Part shown: one piece after another, positions 11,800 through 22,763 of the stretch | Layout of the letters: the number at the start of each line of letters is the position of its first letter | How positions within the stretch are numbered: position 1 is the stretch's first letter | Assembly: GCF_921293095.1 (NCBI RefSeq) | Contig: NC_060254.1 | Location: forward strand, 113,484,917 to 113,548,916 | Length of the DNA stretch: 64,000 nt | Source of the DNA: Ischnura elegans | Taxonomy: Eukaryota; Arthropoda; Insecta; Odonata; Coenagrionidae | Direction of reading: 5' to 3' | Program-made: the position numbers and the translations under genes | The notes under the pieces: generated by a model | The model's input: the letters and a program-made list of their open reading frames with translations, nothing else | Databases searched by the model: none | Told to the model about the DNA's origin: nothing

Positions 11800-12300
11800 C
11801 AAGCAATCTGAGCCTAGCGCGCGGCCTCCGAGTCTCCAGCGGCTCCCAGCCTAGTTCGCTTAACAGCTGAGTAACGCTGTCTGTACGCCCGTAGCAATTT
11901 TTTTGACGAACCGCGCAGCCTTATAGTTTATGCAGTTCGCGGATTAAGTATATCTGCACAGGATAACATTTGATATCGCTGCATAGGTGTCTAGGTGTTC
12001 TCGGTCGAGTGCGAAATAGCACCTTTCTTTTATTTTCTCATCCGAAAATCTCCGCACAATACGCTTGACGAATGCTAATTTCTTCAGGGCTATGCCGCAA
12101 ATATTCCTCCTATGTGTTCCCCACGAGAAGATCGAGATTATCTTAACTCCTACGTACTTACCTTCGACTGTTGCCCTTCTGTGCACAACATCCACCCCAT
12201 AAACATGGTTAAAGTTGGACAAACTTGGCGATAAATGCATCGGCATGCATTTGCTCATATTAAGTTCGAGACCCCACTCTGGGCTCCACAAATGATAAAT
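11800..12300 (-). pseudogene. LINE-A ORF2 fragment
   Basis: The minus frames read WSPEWGLELNMSKCMPMHL, then KYVGVKIISIFSWGTH, ICGIALKKLAFVKRIVRRFS and ERCYFAL. These match the 45.8-46.1 kb LINE-A region just downstream of the FADD motif. It is interrupted by frameshifts. The 3-prime end is missing where the TAGGG element abuts. Confidence 0.85.
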
Positions 12301-13620
12301 TTCTCCGGAAACATCTTCTGCAACAAACCTTATAGAATTTGATGAAATAATTACAGTAATTTTATGGTTTTATAGACCATAGAAATAGCCTTAATTTTAC
12401 CTGAGAAACATTCTACAACCGCAGTGAAAAAAATTGTATTCATTGCTAGTACATAGCATACAAGAAAGTATGCTTTTTATTTTTCAATTATTACGTATCA
12501 CCAACGCATTGAAAATGGAATGATGATTAGAATTAATAATTTTTTGCAATGGGCAGATGAATTACGATTCGACTATTATAATTTGCTTTCGTTAATTTCT
12601 TTATGAAAACTTTCTTAGCTCACGGTGATTAAAGAGAGACATACGGGTGTATTCTACGTGATGTAATGTAAATGGCCCAGAAGCACAGTGAGCTAGAATC
12701 GAAAAAAAGCTGGCCAAAACCTCAAAATCGATTTTTTTGAGCTACGAAGTAGAAACTTCGCATATATATTCTCCAATATATTGTGCATAACCTTCAAGAT
12801 TATTTCTTCCTTGTTCCTTCACTTAAACAATTTAATTGAGGCAAAAGTTGAACAAATTTACCGAAAAACGACCACTCTCGATTTTTTTCTGAAAGAGCTT
12901 AATTTATTCTCATGCAGTGGTTTTTAATTAATATTATTATAGACAAAAATGTTATACCATCTTAATTTAAACTCCTTTATTTTCCGTTTGGAGGGTTTGC
13001 AAAGATTTTGTTTCATCAATATCCATGGATTTATAACAAAATGGTGGAGCATTTTTTCAGCCAATTTTTTACACAAACGTAGAGATAAAGTAGATACTTC
13101 CGCCGACTTCCGCCAAGTTACTTATACCACGTCGATCTATGAAGCTTCTACATTGTGATTCTAAAGTAAAATCTTGCACCAACTCGCAAACCCGAATTTT
13201 AAACCCTCTTTAAATACTTACGGTAATATTATTTTTTACAAATCATAGTATTAACCTCTATATTCCCTAAGAAACCTTACACAACAATTGTTAAAATTTG
13301 TGCAATTAATCTATTACTACCGCAATTCATTACAAGTTTTGTTAAAAATTGAATGGTAACCAGCCAACAGATGAAATATTTATCCAAGGGGACTTTGAAC
13401 GCGTGGTGCTGACTTTTTCCATCGTTTGATGGATTACAACAATCTGTTTTGTTACCTAATTAAAATTACGAGAACACATATCAAATATTGAAAACAAATT
13501 GATATGTAACTAACTAGCATGAAATGGCAATAAACATTTGGCATATAACTTAAATGTGTTGATTAATATTGATATTTACGGATAGTTTACAAATAAACTT
13601 CAAAATTACAATATCATTTT
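12301..13620. other. AT-rich intergenic DNA, nothing recognised
   Basis: No open frame with a recognisable motif. A 69-codon frame at 12949-13158 has no family resemblance. The stretch ends with a polypyrimidine run and TTTATTTCAG at 13622-13632, which reads as a splice acceptor for the locus that follows. Confidence 0.5.
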
Positions 13621-13881
13621 TATTTATTTCAGGGTGGGCAAAGACAGCCGTTTACCAGGAGTAAAGATTTCGTGTGGTTATCTTAAGTATTAAGGAAACT
13701 GACACAAGGAATAAGATACAAGGTGTTTCTATGACTACGGAAGTCGTGTTTGCGGCTGATGGATCTCCTATCAAGTGGATGGTTTTCAGTGATGAGCAGA
13801 AGGCCTTTTATAGCTGAGGTTTTTAATACAATTCAGTGATTTCTCTTTCATGCTGTTAATATACTGTGTCTTTCCCAACAG

Positions 13882-13934
13882 AGTTCATCGGAAGAAAAGC
13901 TAATTAGCACTGTTATATGTACCGCGGTATGATG
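13882..13934 (+). ncRNA. Candidate small exon of the lncRNA locus
   Basis: This 53-nt stretch is bounded on the left by a pyrimidine tract and CCCAACAG and on the right by ATGGTAAAA. It lies just upstream of the 432-bp tandem duplication. The donor is only moderate. Confidence 0.3.
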
Positions 13935-14771
13935 GTAAAATGAAGTCTCTCTTTTTGATGAGTGTAATTCAAGAGGGACGACTTGGTATTATGAGGTATG
14001 AGTTGAATTCAGCTCTTGGTAAAAAATCGGATCCGATGAGGTTATTATATGGTTATAGACCCATATAGTGAATGGGTCTTATTATGAGAATTCTCGTGGA
14101 CGGAAAGTTCACACATGGTGAAAAGAGTGAAATATTAAAAAGGCGCCATAAATACAAAAGGTATCAAAATTGGCAAAAAATAGGCCTAAAATACAAAACC
14201 TAAGTAGGCAGGCATAAAGGTACATAAAAGTTAAGCATGTTTTTGCGTGTGATTATGGTTTCTTTGTTTTGTAATGTATTTTTTGGGTGACATCGAATGT
14301 GTATTTTATATAAATGTGCACTAACCAGCTCCATTACAGGATGAGGTACATATCAAAGTATGAAGGTTTCAATATGGCCTCTCTTTGATATTTGTAATGA
14401 GAGGGACGAACTGGTGTGATAGGGTATGAGTTGCATTAATCTATTGGTAAAATCGGATCCGATGACGTTATTATATGGTTATGGACTCATAAAATAAATG
14501 AGTCTTTAGGATGAGAATTCTCGCGAACAGAAAATTCGCACAAGACCATGGTGAAAAAATTCACATTTACAAAAGGCGCCAAAAATACCAAAAGGTAGAA
14601 AAGTGTAGACGGAAAAAGACAAAAATACAAAATTTAAGTTGGCATGCAAAAAGGTACCATGTTTATTAATTTTTAGTGGGTTATTATGATTTTTTTGTTT
14701 TGTGATGCATTTTTTGGGTGACTTGCATACTTGTACTTCATGTTCATGTGCACTAACCAGCTCTGTTACAG
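13935..14771 (+). repeat. 432-bp tandem duplication ending in a splice-acceptor cassette
   Basis: Two diverged copies share GAGGGACGA, ATCGGATCCGATGA, GGTTATTATATGGTTAT-like and GAGAATTCTCG blocks. Each closes with GTGCACTAACCAGCTC and TTACAG (14316-14339 and 14748-14771, offset 432). CACTAAC fits a branch-point consensus at a proper distance from the AG. Each copy also carries a short palindrome (GAATTCTCGNGAAC-like) and an AAAAGGCGCCA run. No open frame is conserved between copies. Confidence 0.8.
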
Positions 14772-14996
14772 GAAGATGTAGTAGAGAAAAGACAGCAATG
14801 AGACCTCGAAGAAAACTAGCGACCCGATATGCGTGTGAACGTTGCGTTTTATACGATGCGTTGCGCGCTTGAGCGAAAATTGCGTTTTGATCGAATGAAC
14901 GGCGAAAAGATACGAGTGCGATTTCTGTGTCCTCCAAACTTGGGAGGAGAAGAAAGAAGACAACAAGAGAAGAGGACCACATTAAGAAGAAAGCAA
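14772..14996 (+). ncRNA. Candidate purine-rich exon
   Basis: It follows the TGTTACAG acceptor at 14771 and is full of GAAGA/GAGAAG motifs. It could end at GCAAGTGAAT (GT at 14997), a weak donor. Its end, AGAGGACC..C followed by TTAGCTTTTGGGCC, is homologous to the end of the 51-nt exons in the 330-bp array downstream. Stops occur in the plus frames. A 158-codon minus-strand frame overlaps it but has no recognisable content. Confidence 0.3.
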
Positions 14997-15284
14997 GTGA
15001 ATTAGATTAGCTTTTGGGCCTTTAGGGCCGTGATCTTTGCGTCGAATAAGGCTAGGATTTTTAGCTTGCGTTAATTTTAGTTTTTTTTGGTGTCGAACCG
15101 AGGTATTGCATGCGCTGTGAACCATTGCATTACACGGGGATGAAACCGTGTCACTTGTATGGAAAAGTGGTAATTTCCTCCTTGTGTCACGGTGACTTCC
15201 CGTGCATTGCATTGGGGCGTATGCGATTCCTCGGGGGAAGGGTCATTTATTTTCCTTGTATGTATTCTCTCCCTCTCTCCCCAG

Positions 15285-15335
15285 GGTCTAGGTCATCAGA
15301 ACTTCACGTGAAGAGGACCCCAGCTTCAAAACTAG
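15285..15335 (+). ncRNA. Repeated 51-nt candidate exon, unit 1
   Basis: Between CTCTCTCCCCAG and GTTAGC lie 51 nt (GGTCTAGGTCATCAG...CAAAACTAG). The length is divisible by three and one phase is free of stops. The same segment recurs at 15615-15665 and 15945-15995. The acceptor is strong and the donor weak. Confidence 0.35.
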
Positions 15336-15614
15336 GTTAGCTTTTGGGCCATTATGGCTATGAATCATTGCGTCGAGTAAGGCTAGGATTTTTAGCTTGC
15401 GTTAATTTTAGTTTTTTTTGTGTCGAACCGAGGTTTGGCATGCGCTGTAAACCATTTCAGTGTACGGGGATGGAACTGTGTCGCTTGGATGGAAAAGTGG
15501 TAATTTCCTCCTTGTGTCACGGTGACTTCCCGTGCATTGCATTGGGGCGTATGCGATTCCTCGGGGGAAGGGCCATTTATTTTCCTTGTATGTATTCTCT
15601 CCCTCTCTCCCCAG

Positions 15615-15665
15615 GGTCTAGGTCATCAGAACTTCACGCGAAGAGGACCCCAGCTTCAAAACTAG
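15615..15665 (+). ncRNA. Repeated 51-nt candidate exon, unit 2
   Basis: Same boundaries as unit 1. It differs from unit 1 at the CACGTGAAG/CACGCGAAG position. Exon identity is inferred from the splice-site context only. Confidence 0.35.
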
Positions 15666-15944
15666 GTTAGCTTTTGGGCCATTATGGCTATGAATCATTG
15701 CGTCGAGTAAGGCTAGGATTTTTAGCTTGCGTTAATTTTAGTTTTTTTTGTGTCGAACCGAGGTTTGGCATGCGCTGTAAACCATTTCAGTGTACGGGGA
15801 TGGAACTGTGTCGCTTGGATGGAAAAGTGGTAATTTCCTCCTTGTGTCACGGTGACTTCCCGTGCATTGCATTGGGGCGTATGCGATTCCTCGGGGGAAG
15901 GGTCATTTATTTTCCTTGTATGTATTCTCTCCCTCTCTCCCCAG

Positions 15945-15995
15945 GGTCTAGGTCATCAGAACTTCACATGAAGAGGACCCCAGCTTCAAAACTAG
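15945..15995 (+). ncRNA. Repeated 51-nt candidate exon, unit 3
   Basis: Same boundaries as the other two, with CACATGAAG in place of CACGCGAAG. The fourth array unit loses this segment and is joined instead to a CACTAAC branch site and CTCCTTAG acceptor. Confidence 0.35.
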
Positions 15996-16274
15996 GTTAG
16001 CTTTTGGGCCATTATGGCTATGAATCATTGCGTCGAGTAAGGCTAGGATTTTTAGCTGGCGTTAATTTTAGTTTTTTTTGTGTCGAACCGAGGGTTCGCA
16101 TGCGCTGTAAACCATTGCAGTGTACGGGGATGAAACTGTGTCACTTGGATGGAAAAGTGGTAATTTCCTCCTTGTGTCACGATGACTTCCCGTGCATTGC
16201 ATTGGGGTGTATGCGATTCCTCGGGGGAAGGGTGATTTATTTTCCTTGTATGCACTAACCCGCTTTCTCCTTAG

Positions 16275-16388
16275 GCTGAAGATATTCCAGTGGCCGAAGA
16301 TATGAAGACATCTGAAGAATGAGATAATCAGTTTACTGAAGCAGGTACTGAAGAAAAATCAGCCAGGATATTCCTTACATGGAAATCG
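16275..16388 (+). ncRNA. Candidate 114-nt exon with consensus splice sites
   Basis: The acceptor has a CACTAAC branch site (16253-16259), a pyrimidine stretch and CTCCTTAG. The donor is CGGTAAGAAT, close to consensus. The exon is GAAGAT-rich and stopped in all three frames; the only ATG-led frame, MKTSEE, has six codons. Confidence 0.5.
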
Positions 16389-17412
16389 GTAAGAATAAAT
16401 TTTTAAATATATTTCGCCATTGATGTCTTGGATGCTGTTTTGGTTTTTATATTTCATCGCATCGTTAGGTTTATGTAATTATGTTTTGTGGACGAGTAGA
16501 TGTTACAATGTCTCCTATGAACATAATAAGTTTAGAACCTCAGTTTGATAATGAATTTAAAATGGATTTAAAATGGAATGGATTGTTCAGTACGTTTTGT
16601 TAAGCTTTTATTATTAAATTTACTGCATCCGATTGAGTTTATATTTTTCAAATTATTGATGCACATTATATTATTTAGAATAGCTACTTCATTTTTTGTC
16701 TTTTCTGTGTCTGTTAAATACATCTTATATTCTCTGAGCTTAATAATACATATAAGTGCATTCCTTTTGTTTAAAGATCTTTTTGCCTCGTAGCACGCGG
16801 AAACGTTATGATCACTGCGTCTAATCAGTTTTATTTTTTATTATTTTGAAGCCTTTTTTAATACGCAATCGCTGCATTTATCTGTCCGATGATTGATTCA
16901 TATTGGTGATTTATTTCAATTCCTTATGATTGAGTTCGAATCTTTCCGAAAACATTTCCAAAAGTTTTTTTTTTCGGAATATACCTTTTTTGTGAATACG
17001 TTTGAATACCTCTCTATGCGTATATAACACTTATTCTGTTGCTGAATTATAGATTCAATGGAAATAATTCAAAATTAATTTTGCACAGACTTTACTTTAA
17101 AGCATTGAAACATGAATGTAAGTTATCTTCAGGTTAGAAATCACCATACATTCTAAAATTTGGTTAACCACTCTGAACAAATCCCTCAATATTCTTTTAA
17201 AAATTAGATTTTTCTTCTCGTTCCTCTCTGTCGAAAGGAATCGCCTTTTAAAATTTTCGTGAAGAGGTAATATATGCACTTTATAGGCAATTACAATTAG
17301 CGCATGGCTGAATAGAAAGTCAATTCTCGCGTCCCATTCATTATAATTACATTTATATGGAGTTAATGTGAGTCCACGGAAGTAAATTCAATTCCCGTTT
17401 CTCTCTCATCAG

Positions 17413-17504
17413 CTGCAAGTCATCGCAGAGGATTATGGCAGTGCGCTGTCGGAAAAAATGGCGCTAATCCGGAATGTGATAATGCAGTGACATCACGCCA
17501 AAAG
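17413..17504 (+). ncRNA. Candidate 92-nt exon with consensus splice sites
   Basis: The acceptor CCGTTTCTCTCTCATCAG and the donor AAAAGGTAAGAAA are both strong. One frame is open for 25 codons (LQVIAEDYGSALSEKMALIR...) before a TGA near the exon end. This could mean a vestigial coding exon or chance. It is the best-supported exon of the locus by splice-site quality. Confidence 0.5.
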
Positions 17505-19468
17505 GTAAGAAAACCATTCAATTACATTTTTTCTGTGTCCGTTGATTATTTTAAAAGTGTGCGATGTGAATAACTCTAAAAAAAGAGAGAGGATAATTTT
17601 ATTATCGTTAAATTCAGTAATATTATTTTTCTTTGACTTGTTCGTTGTGGTACATCGCAATTGATCTGCTTTGATTGGGCCTTGGTAGCGACACGTAAAT
17701 AGCTTCAGGCAATGGTGTGTTTTTTATTCGGAGACCTAATAACTTCCTCATTTTTTGCCGTTTTTATAGAGTGCATTGAAAGGAGTATTAGAATGAAATT
17801 ACAATAATAGTAAAAGAATTTGAATCATTCTTCCGATTTCTTCAACTCTTCTGTAGTATCCCTTACGCTTACCGTTAACACCAGTATTTTTCATTCACCT
17901 AGGGCGGATATCCGAAATTCAGCCCAACATAAGTTTGGTATTAACTCTGTCAGCTGAGTCAATTACTGCTGAAAATGAGCATTGAACGATGAGTAGTACG
18001 AATTTTCATTAAACGGCTCAATTTTTCTCAATTCTCGTTCAGTCATGAGAGTATTATTTCCACCTTTGCGAAAGTAAAATGACGAAAAATGTATTCGTGA
18101 TTGTAATTTGATCTGGAGAATCGATTTCCACGGAGAGCTGAGCCGAAAAGTCTATTTTTTTCGGAATCGATATTTTAAGGTGCCCATTAATAGATTTTTT
18201 GTTGTGGTTGAAAAGAAATTTCATTCTGGCTTCATTTGGCGTCAAATTCTTTAATGGTGCACTTAATGGACATAATTTGATGCATTAAAAATTAGTATGA
18301 CTATGTAAATTATTTTTAAATCACATGAAGGGTACACAACTATGTACCATGAAACTCTAAATGACGTATAAAAATTAATATTATTTCATAAAATATTGGG
18401 GAGGAAAATATTTTATAATACCTATCTCACAAGCAATTTTTGACAAAATCTAAATGAATATGCATTACATTGATAACGGATTTCCAGAGATTTTTAACGA
18501 ATAATATTAATAATTGCTATGTGGCTGGACAGTGAAATTAATATTCATTTTCAAGAAAGCCATATTTTTCATATCAGTTTGAACATAGAGTAATTATATA
18601 CTTACACTATGGTTTGAACCAAAAATGATGATTTACGCCATGTGTCATAAGGAAGAAACGATTTTTCGTGCACAAAATCCGATTTGATTAAATTGACCCT
18701 TACGCCATTCACGAGAATACAGGTAAAATTTGAAAGTAACAGTAAACTCACATTCCTTTTATTTATACGTCTTTTTTCATTTAATTTGAATTTTCTGTAC
18801 TTTCATCGTCAGAATGTATTGATTTCTATACATTTTCCGATGTGTAACCGTGAATATTAATTTTTCAAATAGGTACGCTCCAATTTTTGTGGTTAAGTGC
18901 TTAGACAAGTGCAAATTATTTATTTTTTCAAGCTTTAAAAATGTCAGTTAATCCTTGCATACGTCAATATCATTTGCTAATTCACCACATGGACCCTAAA
19001 GGCTTGGCGAATCTAATATCATCGCTGAATTTCCCCGTCCAATGGTACCATGCATTTTCATTTATTCCTGGAGATATTTATTTTTTACGTTTCTTAACAG
19101 ATATCCTGTAAGCCCCATTACATAAAAACTATAGTTCATTTTCAATTAATTTTCGTTATCCTTTTTTAAGCTTGTCTTCGTTTAAATTGTGTTTTCAAAG
19201 ATGATAAATTAATATTTTTAGATAATATAAGCTTTTGGCTGGGATCTAATATTCAGCAACGACACTGAATATTTTTTTTCTAATTTTTAATATACTATTC
19301 CACTATTTATAAAGCTTAATCTAGGAAGTCGAATCCTTTTTTATTTTCAATCGTATCCTTTCTTATTTTTTTCTACTTGGTCATATCAAGAATAATAACC
19401 TTTGTGCCGTACAAGGTGACCTTTCTATCTCATGGATGAGTATATTGGATAATTTGTTTTATCAACAG

Positions 19469-20790
19469 GGACAGAGAGAGGCAGCTTGCAATGATGGACT
19501 TTGAAGAAGGAGATTTAGGGATTAAATAAACGTGGAATGCCTCTACATTGACCAATGGAATTGACTCAGGAACTCAGCAATTATGAAGAAGGAAACAAAT
19601 TGTGTAGATTGAGAATTGAAGAACTGAAGAGTGAAGAATTTAAGACATGATAGGAACATATGACCCATTTGAAGACTCAAGAGATGAAGAATGGCGGCGA
19701 TCCGAAGTCTGAAGATTTAGATTATATTTTTTTTCGTATTTTTTGCCTATTTCGATTGTATGTGCCTCTTGTATTTTTTGAATAATTTGATTTAATTTGT
19801 GTTTTAATGAGTGAATGGGATTTAGTTTGTGTGTGAGAATGGTATTTGGTATATATGTCTGTATATGAGAGTAATTGAGTCAGTGTGCGATAGAGAACGT
19901 GCTTAATGGTGAATGAATGTGTGCTATTAATTGTGAATGGCGTTGTTACTTTGTGTGAAGCGTATTATTTCGTGTGAATGAGGTATGTTTTGTTTCGTAT
20001 GAATGAGGTATGCTATTTGTAGTGAATAAGGCTTGTTAATTAGTGTGAATGATGAATATTATATGATGTGTATTAGGTATGCTATTTCGTGTGAATGACG
20101 TATGCTATTTCGTGTAAATGAGCTATGTTTTCTTGTGTGAATGAAGTATGTCTTTCGCGTGAATGAGGTATGTTATATGATGTGAATGGTGTATGCTATA
20201 TCGTGTGAATGAGGTATGTTATATGATGTGAATGGTGTATGCTATATCGTGTGAATGAGGGTATATTATTTCGTGTGAATGAAGTATGTTATTTTGTGTG
20301 AATGTGGATTACTATATTATGCGTATTAGGAATGCTTTTTCGTGTGAATGATGTATGTTAATTTGTGTGAATGTGGAATGTTATATGATGTGTGTTAAGT
20401 ATACTATTTCGTGTGAATGACGGATCTTATTATGTGTGAATGAGGTGTGTTTTTTCGAGAGTATAAGGGTATATATATTATGTAGTCTGAATGAGGTATT
20501 TTATTCGTGTGAATGATGGTATGATGTTAAGTGTGAATGAGTGCGATTATTAGTACGTAATTTTAGTTTGAGCGAGAGTGCGTTATTGAGTGTGAATGAG
20601 AAGTAATTGTTTATTATAATTAAGCGTTTATTATCGATGTATGTGTGAATGATGGTATGTTGTTTATATTGCGAATGACCTTGTGTTACGTTATGTGTGA
20701 ATGAAGGTTTAATATATTTGGAGTGAATGTATGTTATTTGGTGTGAATGAAAGTGCAATCTAGTTTTCATTAGAGGAAGCCATTTTGTGA
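19469..20790 (+). ncRNA. Candidate terminal exon running into a minisatellite
   Basis: The acceptor TTTTATCAACAG ends at 19468. The following ~260 nt are very rich in GAAGA motifs and carry frequent stops (the first ATG frame, MMDFEEGDLGIK, is 12 codons). From about 19800 the sequence becomes T/G-rich and enters the repeat array at 19950. No donor of comparable quality follows, so this is probably a last exon. It may extend to AATAAA at 21314-21319 or to 22758-22763. Confidence 0.4.
19950..20762 (+). repeat. Degenerate minisatellite, GTGTGAATGAGGTATGTTATTTC-like
   Basis: About 30 units of 21-26 bp. Each begins GTGTGAATGA or a close variant, followed by GGTATG and TTATTTC or TTATATGAT. A higher-order pair (GTGTGAATGAGGTATG.. 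then GTGAATGGTGTATG..) repeats around 20160-20260. A minus-strand frame through the array (20501-20770) reads as histidine-, threonine- and tyrosine-rich low complexity and is not a gene. Confidence 0.9.
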
Positions 20791-20816
20791 GATGGCTGAA
20801 GTATTGCTTGTTTTTT

Positions 20817-21164
20817 TTATCGTAGAACTTGGGTAGCGTAGATAGTAGATGGTAGAGTAGTGCATGTCCCCCTCAAATCCAACTGCGTCCTCAACGTGGA
20901 GAGGGGGTGTAACAGCGGACAGCCATGATTCAACGAGGTTTCCATGGTGATTTCAAACAAACTTTCGAAATTTTTCTCGGCAGTTTTTCCTGCTAATTTT
21001 TCATTCACAGAACTAGCCGACTTCTTTGATTTCTTGCAAGCTACATTGATGGTTTCAAAATGTAAAACCCGGTGAACTAGATGCTTCCTACATGGCTTTC
21101 CGCTGGCTAATGCAGTTGGTGACTTATGTATCGGAATGTGTACGAATTCATTTATATTGTTCAC
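20817..21164 (-). CDS. Unrecognised 115-codon ORF, doubtful
   Basis: An ATG-to-stop frame directly downstream of the minisatellite, on the opposite strand to the presumed RNA. The protein is basic, with a KKSKKSASSVNEKLAGKTAEK segment, and has no recognisable domain. No promoter or splice signal supports it. Confidence 0.15.
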   Translation of the reverse strand: MNNINEFVHIPIHKSPTALASGKPCRKHLVHRVLHFETINVACKKSKKSASSVNEKLAGKTAEKNFESLFEITMETSLNHGCPLLHPLSTLRTQLDLRGTCTTLPSTIYATQVLR

Positions 21165-21313
21165 AGTTGTAAGTGTTTCAGTTTTTTAAACTATCCATTA
21201 TATTCCATTTCATTAATATTTTTTAATTCATATTGTAAAATTAGAATGTAATTTAATGTATATCAATTCAATGTGCAATCCATTTTTTTGAAAGTGTAAA
21301 CTTTTTTATTTTC

Positions 21314-21319
21314 AATAAA
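21314..21319 (+). terminator. Candidate poly(A) signal AATAAA
   Basis: TTTTCAATAAAATTTCATG lies 0.55 kb after the first minisatellite block, followed by T-rich sequence. It could end the lncRNA. The AT-richness makes chance matches common. Confidence 0.3.
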
Positions 21320-22254
21320 ATTTCATGATTTATAAAAATTTCACTTCAAATGTATCTTAACTTCGTTCGCTCTGCGGAAAAAATTGAAACTACCTATGTA
21401 AGCCTTACTATTATGTAAGCCTTACAGTCTAAACAATGCGTACATGTATTTTATGTTTTTATTTGCATCATAATGTATTCGAGAAAAAGTAATCAAACAG
21501 CCATATTTCACTTCGGTAATTATCTATTTAATCTAAGTGTTTATTTCAGTAATAAATAATTTTAAATTGCCTAATTTAACTACTTATGTTCGTCGACAAA
21601 AACCATTGTACTTGGTATTATTCAGTGTCTCTGCCTTCTTTGTTTTTATCAATATAATTTAATGTTGCGCCAAAATATAATTTCAAAATTTGTTTTACTG
21701 CATGTCTGACTAGGGAGATAACACTTTTAAATTACCTATTTTTTATATCTGCTCTGCGGAAAATATCGTATTTTTTTCTGTCCGTGTTTGGGTGTTTATA
21801 TATTCAATAAAATGTTAACATTCGTGCATGAGATAAAAAACCTGCCTGTTTCATTTGCTAGAGTGAGAAATAATAGATGTGAATAATAGTACCTATATTA
21901 TATTTTATAATTATATACGGAAAATTTTATTCATTGTTTAATTTTTAGACCTTGTATATGTCACTGTATTTCTTTTAATGTTAACTAAGTTTATATGCGT
22001 TTCTGTGAGAAATAAAATCTCAATTTTTTTATTTTCTACGTTAACCTAAATTAATGTAAGGTTTTTCTTAAGCGTGTGCAATGAATATTAATGATGTAGT
22101 GAGAATTTGGATGCATGAAAATTAGGAAGATGACATTGTATTTGTTAGTACTGATTGGAGCACTTACTTTATGTTGAGTGTTGCTATGTATAAATTAGAA
22201 TCCTGTGATTAATTATTAACCACTGAATGTAAGTATAATTGAGATGGTATTATA

Positions 22255-22760
22255 TACTTTTAGTGTGTGTAATTCAGTGCGATGAAGTGTTATTAATTAG
22301 TGTGAATGAGATTACATCAAGCGTGAATGAGTGTGCGTCTCTTACTGATATCAGAGTATATATATTTTGTAGTGTGAGTGCGAGCTTGTAATTTAGTGCT
22401 ATTAAGACTGTTGTTTAGTATGAATGAGAGTTTATGTTAAAGTGTGAATGCAAGTTGGTGAGATGATATTATATATTTATTAAATTGAATGAGTGCACTT
22501 AATTTATTGTAATGTGAGTATGTAGTTAAGTATGGTTGAGGGTGTGTGGAAATTAACTGGAAAAAGTTAATTGTTTTTATTTTGTGCCTGAGAGTAAATA
22601 ATCAAGTATGAATGAGGCTATTTAATTTAGTACCATTAGTGTTGTTTAGAAGTATTGAGACGCTATTATTAGGTGTGCGTGAGTTTGTGCATATTTTTTG
22701 TGTGAATGTTGGCATAATATTTAATTTAGTGTGAACGAGGGAGTTGTCCTTGCAATCAAT
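22255..22760 (+). repeat. Second, more diverged GTGTGAATGA minisatellite block
   Basis: Spaced copies of TTAGTGTGAATGAG, AGCGTGAATGAGTGTG, AAGTGTGAATGCAAG and TTAGTGTGAACGAGG, with larger gaps than the 19950-20762 block. The shared motif on the same strand suggests an older part of one array, separated by about 1.5 kb of AT-rich sequence. Confidence 0.65.
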
Positions 22761-22763
22761 AAA

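Larger units (their letters stand above)
15007..16258 (+). repeat. 330-bp tandem array, about 3.8 copies
   Basis: Units start at TTAGCTTTTGGGCC at 15007, 15337, 15667 and 15997, exactly 330 bp apart. The fourth breaks off near 16250. The two middle units are nearly identical and the outer ones slightly diverged, as expected for unequal crossing-over. Each complete unit contains a pyrimidine tract CTCTCCCTCTCTCCCCAG, a 51-nt exon-like segment and AACTAGGTTAGC as a possible donor. Because 330 is a multiple of three, a 108-codon frame (MGHYGYESLRRVRLGFLAC...) recurs in each unit with a stop at the end. It crosses the presumed acceptor and is probably not translated. Confidence 0.95.

Noticed and set aside
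12660..12790. Possible element boundary at GGCCCAGAAGCACAGTGAGC
   Set aside because: Looks like a repeat edge but no inverted or duplicated partner could be found.
14506..14982. 158-codon minus-strand ORF
   Set aside because: It overlaps the 432-bp duplication and the purine-rich exon, is not conserved between the repeat copies, and has no recognisable motif.
15344..16000. Three repeated 108-codon ORFs as a tandem protein gene family
   Set aside because: The frame exists only because the 330-bp unit is divisible by three. It spans a strong splice acceptor, composition is not protein-like, and each copy ends in a stop with no separate promoter.
19950..20762. CRISPR-like array
   Set aside because: Repeats are degenerate and contiguous, spacers are not unique, and the context is eukaryotic.
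20501..20770. Minus-strand ORF rich in His, Thr and Tyr
   Set aside because: Translation of the minisatellite; periodic low-complexity sequence.
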